A stretch of DNA of 5,601 nt, from positions 1-5,601 of the forward strand of contig JAQVXF010000085.1 of assembly GCA_028709355.1 (NCBI GenBank). Reading direction: 5' to 3'. The position numbers and the translations under genes were made by a program. Positions 1 through 5,369 of this stretch are shown here, one piece after another (the stretch's first letter is position 1; each line of letters opens with the position of its first letter). Under the pieces are notes generated by a model, which had not been told where the DNA came from, made no database searches, and saw only the letters and a list, made by a program, of their open reading frames with translations. Source of the DNA: Syntrophomonas sp. (GTDB lineage: Bacteria; Bacillota; Syntrophomonadia; Syntrophomonadales; Syntrophomonadaceae).

Positions 1-1
1 G

Positions 2-73
2 CCACCAGGCGGGCCCGATGATATCTCGGACCGGCTGAACCGGGGCCGGCCTACCTGGATGGAGGCGGGATGA
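2..73 (+). other. Leader segment; possible C-terminal tail of an upstream gene
   Basis: One plus-strand frame is open from the window edge to a TGA at 71-73 and would encode about 23 residues rich in Gly, Pro, Arg and Asp. The other two plus frames stop at 19-21 and 36-38. If this is a coding tail, its gene would end 15 bases before the VOC gene and could share its transcript. The piece is too short to show a family, and random GC-rich sequence would often stay open this long. I see no clear promoter in these bases. Confidence 0.22.
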
Positions 74-88
74 AAGGGGAATAGCATA

Positions 89-493
89 ATGATCGAGTCG
101 GCTCAGAAGATCAAGACTTTCCTGACGTTTCCGGGTACCGCTGAAGCGGCGGTGGATTTCTACCTGTCCCTGTTTCCCGGATCGAAAATGCTGGAGATGA
201 CCAAGTTCGGCCCGGATCAATTCGGGGAAGCAGGCAAAGTGCTCAATGCTACCTTCGAGCTTAAGGGAGTGCAGTTAATGGCCATGGACATGGACAAAGC
301 CAGTGCAGTGGATTTCTCCTGGGCCACCTCCCTGCAAGTGGACTGTCTGGATGAGCCGGAATTCGATACCCTGTTCACCAGCTTGGCCGAGGGCGGGACC
401 GTTATGATGGGGCCGGAGCCGGTGCTGGCCTTCCGCAAGGTGGCCTGGGTGACCGACCGCTTCGGAGTAACCTGGCAGTTGGTATGGCAATAA
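89..493 (+). CDS. VOC family protein, PhnB / 3-demethylubiquinone methyltransferase-like
   Basis: This is a complete 134-residue protein of the vicinal oxygen chelate (glyoxalase-like) superfamily, PhnB-like branch. The N-terminal segment (residues 7-33) has the family's pattern: a KIKTFLTF strand, an A-EAAVDFY helix and a SLFPGS turn. A second half follows with FELKGVQLMAMD (56-67), the SLQVDC strand (81-86), a helix reading EFDTLFTSLAEGGT (91-104) and the closing WVTDRFGVTWQLVW (120-133), which is the most typical family signature. Length is normal for a single-domain member. The usual catalytic or metal role of PhnB-like proteins is mostly unknown, so substrate cannot be assigned. The ATG at 89 has an AAAGGGGA ribosome site at 73-80 with eight bases of spacing. 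It is soluble, with no signal peptide, and is convergent with the glycohydrolase gene. The family call is firm; the function is open. Confidence 0.9.
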   Translation: MIESAQKIKTFLTFPGTAEAAVDFYLSLFPGSKMLEMTKFGPDQFGEAGKVLNATFELKGVQLMAMDMDKASAVDFSWATSLQVDCLDEPEFDTLFTSLAEGGTVMMGPEPVLAFRKVAWVTDRFGVTWQLVWQ

Positions 494-494
494 T

Positions 495-515
495 GGAGAG
501 TCCGGGGCTCTCTTC
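495..515 (+). terminator. Weak hairpin terminator after the VOC gene
   Basis: GAGAGTC (496-502) pairs with GGCTCTC (506-512), with one G-T wobble and a three-base CGG loop. It begins two bases after the TAA stop and is followed by TTCTTAAG, a short and interrupted T-stretch. Position and shape suit a rho-independent terminator for the VOC gene, but the T-run is poor. Confidence 0.42.
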
Positions 516-568
516 TTAAGAATGGAATGGGAGACGATCCATATGGCAACGTGAAAAGGGCCCCTCAT

Positions 569-592
569 ATGTGCCTGTTTGCCCAGGCGCAC
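569..592. other. Small hairpin in the intergenic gap
   Basis: Bases 570-577 and 584-591 (centred on GCCTG / CAGGC) form an eight-pair hairpin with a six-base loop when read as plus-strand RNA, using one G-U pair. On the minus strand the same position is an A-C mismatch, so plus-strand RNA folds it slightly better. No T-run follows. The rest of 516-630 shows no gene, and no promoter or known motif that I can recognise. Confidence 0.25.
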
Positions 593-632
593 GTCGATGA
601 AAAGCCCTCTTACAAATGTAGCAGTATTCAAT

Positions 633-661
633 TGGCCATCCACCCGGCGGCTGGATGGCCA
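633..661 (-). terminator. Perfect 10-bp hairpin just past the glycohydrolase stop
   Basis: Bases 633-642 (TGGCCATCCA) and 652-661 (TGGATGGCCA) are exact inverted copies around a nine-base GC-rich loop. Reading on the minus strand, the hairpin starts nine bases after the TAA of the glycohydrolase gene (671-673). The sequence after it is AT-rich (AATTGAAT) but lacks a real T-run. It is probably the transcript end or a 3'-end-protecting structure for that gene; it could also block read-through from the VOC side. Confidence 0.55.
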
Positions 662-670
662 GGATCTTCG

Positions 671-1462
671 TTAAGCCTGTTTTCTCTCCCGCTCGCGCAT
701 GAACCGTTGCTGAAATTGGTCTATGATCGCCAGCAGATCGGGGGTCAGCATGGAGCGGACCTTGGCGACGATATAGTCGGGGATGAAACGGTAATAGGCC
801 TCGGCGATGCCCCCCGCCATACACGCGATGGTATCGCTGTCCCCGCCCAGAGAGATGGCCTTGCGGATGCAGTCCTCATAGTCCTCTGATTCCAGGAAGG
901 CGATGATGGCCTGGGGGACAGAACCCTGGCAGGTGGCATCGAACCGGTACCCGGGCTTGATCTGGTCCAGGGTCGAGGAGAGGTCGTAACCGAACCGGGC
1001 TTGTATTTGTGCCCTGACATAGGGTTTGTCCTGGCCCATCCGGGCCCAATAGACGGCACTGGCGATAGCCTGGGCCCCCTTGATGCCTTCGGGATGGTTG
1101 TGGGTGGCAGCGGCGCTGCGCTTGGCTTCCTTGAGCACACAGTCATAGTTGTCGAAAGCCCAGCCGACCGGACTGACCCGCATAGCCGAACCGTTGCCGT
1201 AACTGTTGTATGGTTCCAGGGAATCCGAATCCGCCCAGCGCCGGAACATGCCGCCATAGCCTGCGCCCGGGTAGCGGCGGGCATACTCCCGCAAGGTGCG
1301 GGCGTAGTCACGGCCGTTGAGGATGCAGTCAGCTACTGCCACGGTGAGTATGGTGTCGTCGGTGAACCTGCTCCCCGGCTGGAACATCAGGAAATCGGTG
1401 CGCTTGGTGTTGCAAAACTCGAAACACGAACCTATTACATCGCCGGCTATTGCTCCAAACAT
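671..1462 (-). CDS. ADP-ribosylglycohydrolase (ARH / DraG-like)
   Basis: This 263-residue enzyme belongs to the ARH/DraG family, all-alpha hydrolases with two magnesium ions that remove ADP-ribose from proteins or cleave related ADP-ribose compounds. Landmarks are intact: the N-terminal GAIAGDVIGS, the metal-binding TDDT (residues 34-37), GNGSAMR (89-95), HNHPEG (121-126) and the second metal site GGDSDT (206-211) followed by AGGIAEAYY. Length is normal for a bacterial single-domain member. There is no signal peptide, so it should act in the cytoplasm. The start is set at 1462 and not at the ATG six bases upstream: the AGGAGG at 1472-1477 is nine bases from this ATG but only three from the upper one, and family members commonly begin with Met then GAI-GD. 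No ADP-ribosyltransferase or nitrogenase gene is visible nearby, so the substrate is unknown. Confidence 0.93.
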   Translation of the reverse strand: MFGAIAGDVIGSCFEFCNTKRTDFLMFQPGSRFTDDTILTVAVADCILNGRDYARTLREYARRYPGAGYGGMFRRWADSDSLEPYNSYGNGSAMRVSPVGWAFDNYDCVLKEAKRSAAATHNHPEGIKGAQAIASAVYWARMGQDKPYVRAQIQARFGYDLSSTLDQIKPGYRFDATCQGSVPQAIIAFLESEDYEDCIRKAISLGGDSDTIACMAGGIAEAYYRFIPDYIVAKVRSMLTPDLLAIIDQFQQRFMRERERKQA

Positions 1463-1470
1463 AATCATTG

Positions 1471-1477
1471 TCCTCCT
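1471..1477 (-). promoter_or_regulatory. Strong ribosome binding site that decides the glycohydrolase start
   Basis: The minus strand reads AGGAGGA here. Spacing is three bases to the ATG at 1468 and nine to the ATG at 1462, so the second is the likelier start. Confidence 0.75.
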
Positions 1478-1546
1478 AAGGGTATTTAATATGTATACGA
1501 AACCGACTGTAAATATTTGTGATTTAGGCCGGGTTCACTCCAACTT

Positions 1547-1576
1547 ATTATAATCAGCCTGTCAAGGATGTGTTTA
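1547..1576 (-). promoter_or_regulatory. Candidate promoter for the glycohydrolase gene
   Basis: On the minus strand there is a perfect TATAAT (1552-1547) with TAAACA (1576-1571, four of six matches to TTGACA) 18 bases upstream. Transcription would start near 1540, giving a leader of about 75 bases before the AGGAGG. A second, weaker option is TTTACA (1513-1508) with TATTAA (1491-1486), but it would start almost on the ribosome site. The AT-rich block is self-complementary in part, so the TATAAT also reads on the plus strand, where no good -35 accompanies it. Confidence 0.4.
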
Positions 1577-1600
1577 AGAAAATTCTAACTTTCACAATTA

Positions 1601-1629
1601 TTGACACCTTGATTGGGGCATCGTATACT
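1601..1629 (+). promoter_or_regulatory. Near-perfect sigma-70 promoter firing into the gene-free region
   Basis: TTGACA (1601-1606, six of six) and TATACT (1624-1629, five of six) are separated by exactly 17 bases. AT-rich sequence with A- and T-tracts lies just upstream (1571-1600) and could act as an UP element. The expected transcription start is A1636 or A1637. No open reading frame of note follows, so the product should be an RNA. Confidence 0.82.
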
Positions 1630-1640
1630 ACCTTCAAGCT

Positions 1641-1887
1641 CCAAGGAACACCTAAGACAAAAACCTAATCGGAGCCAGAAAACAGAAACAGAAAACTTTC
1701 AATCCAGTAAAGATACCAGGTAAAGCAATTTACTATATCCAAGGAAAAGTAAAAGAAATCAGTTTATAACAGAATAACGATACGGAAATAGATCATCTGC
1801 CGACGATTCTGCCAAGGAAAGAAGGCAAGTGATAGATGGAAGTAAAGTGAAACTGAAGTAAACTGAAGGTAAAAGAAATTCCAAGGA
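1641..1887 (+). repeat. Four copies of the heptamer CCAAGGA
   Basis: Identical CCAAGGA copies lie at 1641-1647, 1739-1745, 1812-1818 and 1881-1887, spaced 98, 73 and 69 bases. All are in the same orientation in the candidate RNA. The first is part of the closing stem. Each contains AAGGA, which resembles a ribosome binding site or a CsrA-type GGA site, but no start codon follows at suitable distance. Confidence 0.5.
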
Positions 1888-1941
1888 CGAAGGTAGAAAG
1901 AAAAGTTGAGAGACAAGCAACGAAGTTGGAAGGCAAAGATA

Positions 1942-1981
1942 AGGAAGTAAGTCGATAAAGGTTCGTTGGAGCTTACTTTTT
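1942..1981 (+). terminator. Hairpin with T-run at the 3' end of the candidate RNA
   Basis: AGGAAGTAAG (1942-1951) pairs with CTTACTTTTT (1972-1981) over ten positions, two of them G-U. The 20-base loop can form an inner CGA/TCG pair (1953-1955 with 1963-1965). The T-run is part of the 3' arm, so this is a modest rho-independent terminator. Its 3' arm shares 1972-1974 with the long closing stem, so the two folds compete. Confidence 0.48.
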
Positions 1982-2022
1982 GCCCAGGCTAATCCCGGAA
2001 ACGAATAGCATCGTTACTACAC

Positions 2023-2071
2023 AAAGCCCGCTCGCTCGGCGTATTGCCTATACGCCTTGGTCGCGGGCTTT
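2023..2071. terminator. Two-storey hairpin, probable bidirectional terminator
   Basis: AAAGCCCGC (2023-2031) pairs perfectly with GCGGGCTTT (2063-2071). Above a six-by-six internal loop sits a second perfect stem, GGCGTAT (2038-2044) with ATACGCC (2050-2056), with a five-base loop. Because the outer stem begins AAA and ends TTT it reads the same way on both strands, which suits ending both the plus-strand RNA and the minus-strand transport operon. The T-runs are only three bases long. Confidence 0.6.
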
Positions 2072-2093
2072 AGTGGTGCCTTGCCCTGCGCTC

Positions 2094-2109
2094 CCGGGCC
2101 GCCGCCCGG
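2094..2109 (-). other. All-GC hairpin just after the permease stop
   Basis: CCGGGC (2094-2099) and GCCCGG (2104-2109) form a six-pair, all-GC stem with a four-base loop. On the minus strand it starts ten bases after the permease TAA. No T-run follows, so it more likely protects or pauses the 3' end ahead of the hairpin at 2023-2071 than terminates alone. Confidence 0.4.
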
Positions 2110-2119
2110 TCGGCCTCAT

Positions 2120-3304
2120 TTATTCGTAGCGCAGGGCGTCGATGGGATTGAGCCGGGCCGCCCGGTTGGCGGGATAGAGACCGAAGATGATGCCTATGGC
2201 TGAGGAGAATCCGAAAGCGAATAGGATGGTGCCCAACGAAATGACCACCGGCATCTCCAAGATTACCGATATCAAGGCCCCGAAACCGATGCCCAGCAGC
2301 ATGCCAAGGCTGCCGCCGATGGCGGCCAGGGTAGCTGACTCCACCAGGAATTGGGTCAGGATGTCGCGGCGGCGGGCCCCTAAAGCTACCCGCACCCCGA
2401 TCTCCCGGGTGCGTTCGGTGACCGAGACCAGCATGATGTTCATGATACCGATGCCCCCCACCAGCAGGGCGATCCCCGCCAGGGCGCCGAAAACCGAGGT
2501 AATGACGGCCAGGATGGTACTGAACTGTTCCAGCGCCTCTTCATTGGTCTGGGTCATGAATCCGCCCTTGACAGCATGACGCATTTCCAGGATGCGGACA
2601 CTCTGCACGGTGGCCGCCTGCAATTGGTCGCCGGTTTTTACCCGTGCCAAAGCCTGCTGGATATCCTTGTCATCACTCATGGCCAGCATGGTTTTGACCG
2701 GGATGAAGGTAGTGGATTGCTCTATGCCCAGCAGGGCAGCCTGGGGCTTGGTCACCCCGCAGACTTGGAAGGGGAGGCGGTTGATACGCACGGTTCTGCC
2801 GACTGCCTCACTGCCCGGGCCGAACAGGTCGTCCGCCATCTGCTGGCTGATCACCGCTACCCTGCGCCCCACCTGGTTTTCAGCCTCGCTGAAAAAACGC
2901 CCCTGGTTGAATCCCATCTGGTCCACTTTGATATAGTCAGGACTGGTCCCTATAAGGGTAGTGCCCTTCTTGGCGCGGCTGGTCTCCACTGCGGCGGTAT
3001 AGTTGGCATAGGCGATGGGTACCACGAACTCGATGCTGTCTATGGTGGTCTCGAGAAATTGACAGTCTTCCAGGGTCAACCGGCCTCTTTGCCCATCTTC
3101 GTTGGTCACCGCCAGCAGGGTAAAGGCATTGGCCCCCATCCCTTCCACTTCCTCGGCGACTTGCTCATTCAGGCTCTGCCCCAAGGTGACAATGATGATG
3201 ACAAACATGACCCCGATGATCATGCCCAGCATGGTCAGGGCCGAACGCAGCTTGTTGACCCAGATGCCCTCAACGGCCAGGGCCAGCATCTCTCCGAATC
3301 TCAT
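2120..3304 (-). CDS. ABC transporter permease, MacB/YknZ (FtsX) type
   Basis: This 394-residue inner-membrane protein has the four-helix MacB layout: a short cytoplasmic start, TM1 at about residues 22-42, a large extracytoplasmic domain (about 43-260), then TM2 (263-294), TM3 (319-350) and TM4 (355-378). The FtsX-family signature is complete: GIGIMNIMLVSVTERTREIG followed by VRVALGARRRDI (to about 314), and the closing YPANRAARLNPIDALRYE. Such permeases do not move substrate through a channel of their own; they couple ATP use in the cytoplasm to motion outside the membrane (mechanotransmission). The start is set at 3304: this ATG overlaps the ATPase stop (ATGA), and AAGGAG lies seven bases upstream (3312-3317). 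The open frame continues nine codons further up, but with no better site. It is the last gene of the operon. Confidence 0.93.
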   Translation of the reverse strand: MRFGEMLALAVEGIWVNKLRSALTMLGMIIGVMFVIIIVTLGQSLNEQVAEEVEGMGANAFTLLAVTNEDGQRGRLTLEDCQFLETTIDSIEFVVPIAYANYTAAVETSRAKKGTTLIGTSPDYIKVDQMGFNQGRFFSEAENQVGRRVAVISQQMADDLFGPGSEAVGRTVRINRLPFQVCGVTKPQAALLGIEQSTTFIPVKTMLAMSDDKDIQQALARVKTGDQLQAATVQSVRILEMRHAVKGGFMTQTNEEALEQFSTILAVITSVFGALAGIALLVGGIGIMNIMLVSVTERTREIGVRVALGARRRDILTQFLVESATLAAIGGSLGMLLGIGFGALISVILEMPVVISLGTILFAFGFSSAIGIIFGLYPANRAARLNPIDALRYE

Positions 3305-4038
3305 ATCAGTTCTCCTTGTTCTTGGCGCCACTCTTCCAGCAGGTCCCGAGCATCCAGGGGGTGTTCCACCTTCTCGCTGCTGACCAGCCGCCCGTCCCGG
3401 AAATAAATGATCTGACGTGCCAGCTGGGCTATCTCAGGTTCATGGGTGACCAGGATGATAGTGCTGCCCTGGCGGTGCAGGTCTTGAAATAAGGCCATTA
3501 TTTCGTAACTGGAAGCGCTGTCCAGGTTGCCGGTAGGTTCATCAGCCAGCAAGAGACTGGGCCGATTGATCATGGCCCGGGCGATGGCCACCCGTTGCTT
3601 CTGGCCGCCGGAAAGTTCGTTGGGGAGATGGCGGGCATGGCTCAGCAAGCCCACACTTTGCAGGACTGCTGCGGCCCGGGTCTGTCGTTCCCCCCGGCTT
3701 ACCCCCGCATAAACCAGCGGCAGTTCGACATTGCGCTGGGTGTTGAGGCGGGGCAGCAGGTTAAAGTTCTGGAAAACAAAACCGATCTTGCCATTGCGCA
3801 AAGCGGCCTGCTGGTCCTCATCCAGGCTGCCGGTATCGACTCCATCCAGGCGATAGCTACCCCCGGTGGGCTGGTCCAGCAGGCCCAGAATATTCATCAG
3901 GGTGGATTTGCCGGACCCGGATGGTCCCATCACCGCCAGGAAATCCCCGTCTTCTACGCTCATGGTCACGTCTTTGAGCGCTTCCACCATTAAAATGCCG
4001 GTGTTATAGGTTTTGGACAGGCTGTCGATGGTGATCAT
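3301..4038 (-). CDS. ABC transporter ATP-binding protein, MacB/LolD/YknY type
   Basis: This 245-residue cytoplasmic ATPase powers the transporter. All nucleotide-binding motifs are intact: Walker A GPSGSGKST (residues 38-46), Q-loop Gln90, signature LSGGQ (142-146), Walker B LLLADEP with catalytic Glu167, D-loop NLD (171-173) and switch His199. The NILGLLDQPTGG segment after Walker A and the VFQNFNLLPRLN Q-loop are typical of the LolD/MacB/YknY subfamily. The last 25 or so residues form a charged tail beyond the usual domain. The ATG at 4038 overlaps the stop of the membrane-fusion protein (ATGA) and is preceded by AAGGTG at 4047-4052, eight bases away. Its own TGA overlaps the permease start in the same manner, pointing to translational coupling at both junctions. 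Confidence 0.96.
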   Translation of the reverse strand: MITIDSLSKTYNTGILMVEALKDVTMSVEDGDFLAVMGPSGSGKSTLMNILGLLDQPTGGSYRLDGVDTGSLDEDQQAALRNGKIGFVFQNFNLLPRLNTQRNVELPLVYAGVSRGERQTRAAAVLQSVGLLSHARHLPNELSGGQKQRVAIARAMINRPSLLLADEPTGNLDSASSYEIMALFQDLHRQGSTIILVTHEPEIAQLARQIIYFRDGRLVSSEKVEHPLDARDLLEEWRQEQGELI

Positions 4039-5318
4039 CTTATCCGCACCTTACTCCCTTCCTGGAGCTGGGCGGGAGGGTTGATAACTACTCGGTCGTC
4101 CTGGGCCAGACCGGATTTGATCTCGATGGTCATACCATCGCTGATTCCGGTTTTTACTGGGATCAAATGGGCCAGACCGTCCTTGATGACCCAGACGCTG
4201 GGCCCCTCTTCCTTCTCTATCAAGGCTTCGATGGGTATTACCAGGGCCTGGCTGTCGGCGGTGATGATGTCCAGGTCCACGTTGTAACCGGGCATTAACG
4301 GGGAATCACCTTCTACCTCCACGATAACCGGCAGGAAGGTATCCTCTTGGCCGGTCTTGACTTTATTGATGACCTCCATCCCCACCTGAGTGACCCGGCC
4401 CGGGTAGGTTTGATTCTGAAAAGCATTGCCGCTGATGATTACGGCTTGGCCGGCTTTGATCTTGGCGGATTCACTTTCGGTCACGTCGGCCTGGATGCTC
4501 AGGGTGCCCAGGCTGCCGATGGCCAGCAAAGGGGTGCCTTCAGTGATCTGGTCGCCCGCCTGGACCATGATCGATAAAACCTGGCCACTCCGGGTGCTAA
4601 CCAGACCCGGGGCGGTTTGCTTTTGCACCAATTGCAGCTGCAGCCGGGCTGCCTCTGCGGCGGCCTGCAACGACTGGATCTGCAGCGGGCCTGATTCTTG
4701 GGCCCTTCTCAGGTCGGCCTGGGCCTTGTCATAGGCCGCCTGGCTATCTTTGAAGCTGGCCTCCGCTCTTTCCAGGTCGGTCTGGGCCACCGCTCCCTGC
4801 TGGAACAAGGAGCGGGTCCGTTCCAGGGTCGCCTGGTTTTGTTCATGGATATTTTGCGCTTGGGAGACGGCATACTGGGCGGCCAGAATCTCCGCCGACT
4901 GTCCCCCGGCCCCGGCCTGCTGCAGGTTGGACTCTGCTGCCGCCAGGTTGGCCCGGGCGGTCGCCAGCCGCTGCTCAGCATTGGGGACATGGATATCCAT
5001 CAAAACCTGCCCGGCTCCGACCTTATCTCCCATCTGGACGTGTATGGCCTTGACCGTTCCGGTCACTTCACTGAGGATCATCTCCCGGTTGGCAGCGACC
5101 ACCTTGCCGGCAGCCGGCACCTCTTCCACCAGGTGTTGTTGGCTTACTGTGGCCACCGCTACTGTAACCACGTCCTTGTTCATGATCCGGTAGATATTCA
5201 AACCCACCACTATCAAGCCCAGTAGTATGAGCCCTGCGACAAAAAATCTCTTCTTGGTCGATCGGGCAGGACTAACGGGGGCAGCGGCACTTCTCTCGGG
5301 TGACGTCATTTCTGACAA
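4035..5318 (-). CDS. Membrane-fusion (periplasmic adaptor) protein, MacA/YknX type
   Basis: This 427-residue HlyD/MacA-like adaptor is anchored by one N-terminal helix (about residues 25-45, after a short polar tail with KKR) with the rest outside. Order of domains: first half of a lipoyl-like fold (about 77-111, containing VTGTVKAIHVQMGDKVGAGQ), an alpha-helical coiled-coil hairpin rich in Ala and Gln (about 112-235), second lipoyl half with SGQVLSIMVQAGDQITEG (244-261), a beta-barrel (about 270-355) and a membrane-proximal domain to the end. In one-membrane bacteria such proteins assist the ABC permease outside the cell membrane. The start is placed at TTG 5318, eight bases from AGGAG (5327-5331). 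A GTG at 5327 overlaps that ribosome site, and an ATG at 5309 is 17 bases away. It ends in an ATGA overlap with the ATPase. Confidence 0.92.
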   Translation of the reverse strand: MSEMTSPERSAAAPVSPARSTKKRFFVAGLILLGLIVVGLNIYRIMNKDVVTVAVATVSQQHLVEEVPAAGKVVAANREMILSEVTGTVKAIHVQMGDKVGAGQVLMDIHVPNAEQRLATARANLAAAESNLQQAGAGGQSAEILAAQYAVSQAQNIHEQNQATLERTRSLFQQGAVAQTDLERAEASFKDSQAAYDKAQADLRRAQESGPLQIQSLQAAAEAARLQLQLVQKQTAPGLVSTRSGQVLSIMVQAGDQITEGTPLLAIGSLGTLSIQADVTESESAKIKAGQAVIISGNAFQNQTYPGRVTQVGMEVINKVKTGQEDTFLPVIVEVEGDSPLMPGYNVDLDIITADSQALVIPIEALIEKEEGPSVWVIKDGLAHLIPVKTGISDGMTIEIKSGLAQDDRVVINPPAQLQEGSKVRIR

Positions 5319-5326
5319 TGGTTTCA

Positions 5327-5331
5327 CTCCT
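5327..5331 (-). promoter_or_regulatory. Ribosome binding site that decides the adaptor-protein start
   Basis: The minus strand reads AGGAG here. It overlaps the upstream GTG candidate and lies eight bases from TTG 5318, which favours the TTG as the real start. Confidence 0.6.
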
Positions 5332-5360
5332 CTCTATGGTCCCGAGCCAACAGTCCTTGG

Positions 5361-5369
5361 ATTATACCA
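5361..5369 (-). promoter_or_regulatory. Possible extended -10 promoter inside the operon
   Basis: The minus strand reads TGGTATAAT across the stop codon of the YIP1 gene, a perfect TATAAT with the TGN extension. No convincing -35 is seen 16-18 bases upstream. Start would be near 5354, about 36 bases before the TTG start. It could give the adaptor, ATPase and permease genes their own transcript, or be chance. Confidence 0.3.

Larger units (their letters stand above)
1636..1981 (+). ncRNA. Candidate free-standing structured RNA, about 345 nt, family not recognised
   Basis: The RNA would begin at the start point predicted from the promoter at 1601-1629. Its first 14 bases (1636-1649) pair with 1961-1974 at 13 positions, the only mismatch being G1645 against G1965, which closes the molecule end to end. 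A T-run (1977-1981) follows immediately. By hand count 1641-1960 is about 70% purine and 37% GC, and 1811-1960 about 78% purine, unlike the GC-rich genes around it. Inside are a hairpin with a GCAA tetraloop (GTAAA 1720-1724 with TTTAC 1729-1733), a CAGAAT/ATTCTG pairing (1770-1775 with 1806-1811), and four copies of CCAAGGA. Stops occur in all frames. I do not see the conserved cores of RNase P RNA, tmRNA or SRP RNA, and it is far longer than 6S RNA. Function is unknown. The architecture supports a real RNA gene; expression is inference. Confidence 0.62.

Noticed and set aside
539..546. CCATATGG palindrome in the VOC/ARH gap
   Set aside because: An eight-base palindrome is common by chance and no second copy or promoter is near.
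1463..1468. Glycohydrolase start at ATG 1468
   Set aside because: The AGGAGG would be only three bases away; ATG 1462 has nine-base spacing and fits the family N-terminus.
1001..1489. Plus-strand frame of 162 codons opposite the glycohydrolase gene
   Set aside because: It is antisense to a clear ARH gene and shows no recognisable domain.
1641..1887. CRISPR array suggested by repeated heptamers
   Set aside because: Repeats are only seven bases, spacing varies from 69 to 98, and no cas gene is present.
1906..1950. Tiny TTG-started open frame of 14 codons inside the candidate RNA
   Set aside because: Rare start codon, very short, purine-biased composition would create such frames by chance.
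1636..1981. RNase P RNA, tmRNA, SRP RNA or 6S RNA in the gene-free region
   Set aside because: The conserved cores of the first three are not present, and 6S RNA is about half this length. Only the end-closed shape is similar.
3305..3331. Permease start nine codons upstream at 3331
   Set aside because: It lies inside the ATPase gene, while the ATG at 3304 has AAGGAG at seven bases and the typical ATGA overlap; the extra residues (basic and Pro-rich) do not fit the family.
2576..3406. Long plus-strand open frame of 276 codons opposite the permease gene
   Set aside because: It is antisense to a permease with full family motifs, has no family features of its own and reflects GC-rich codon bias on the other strand.
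4698..5225. Plus-strand frame of 175 codons opposite the adaptor gene
   Set aside because: The Gly/Leu/Gln-rich product is a mirror of the coiled-coil repeats of the adaptor; no independent support.
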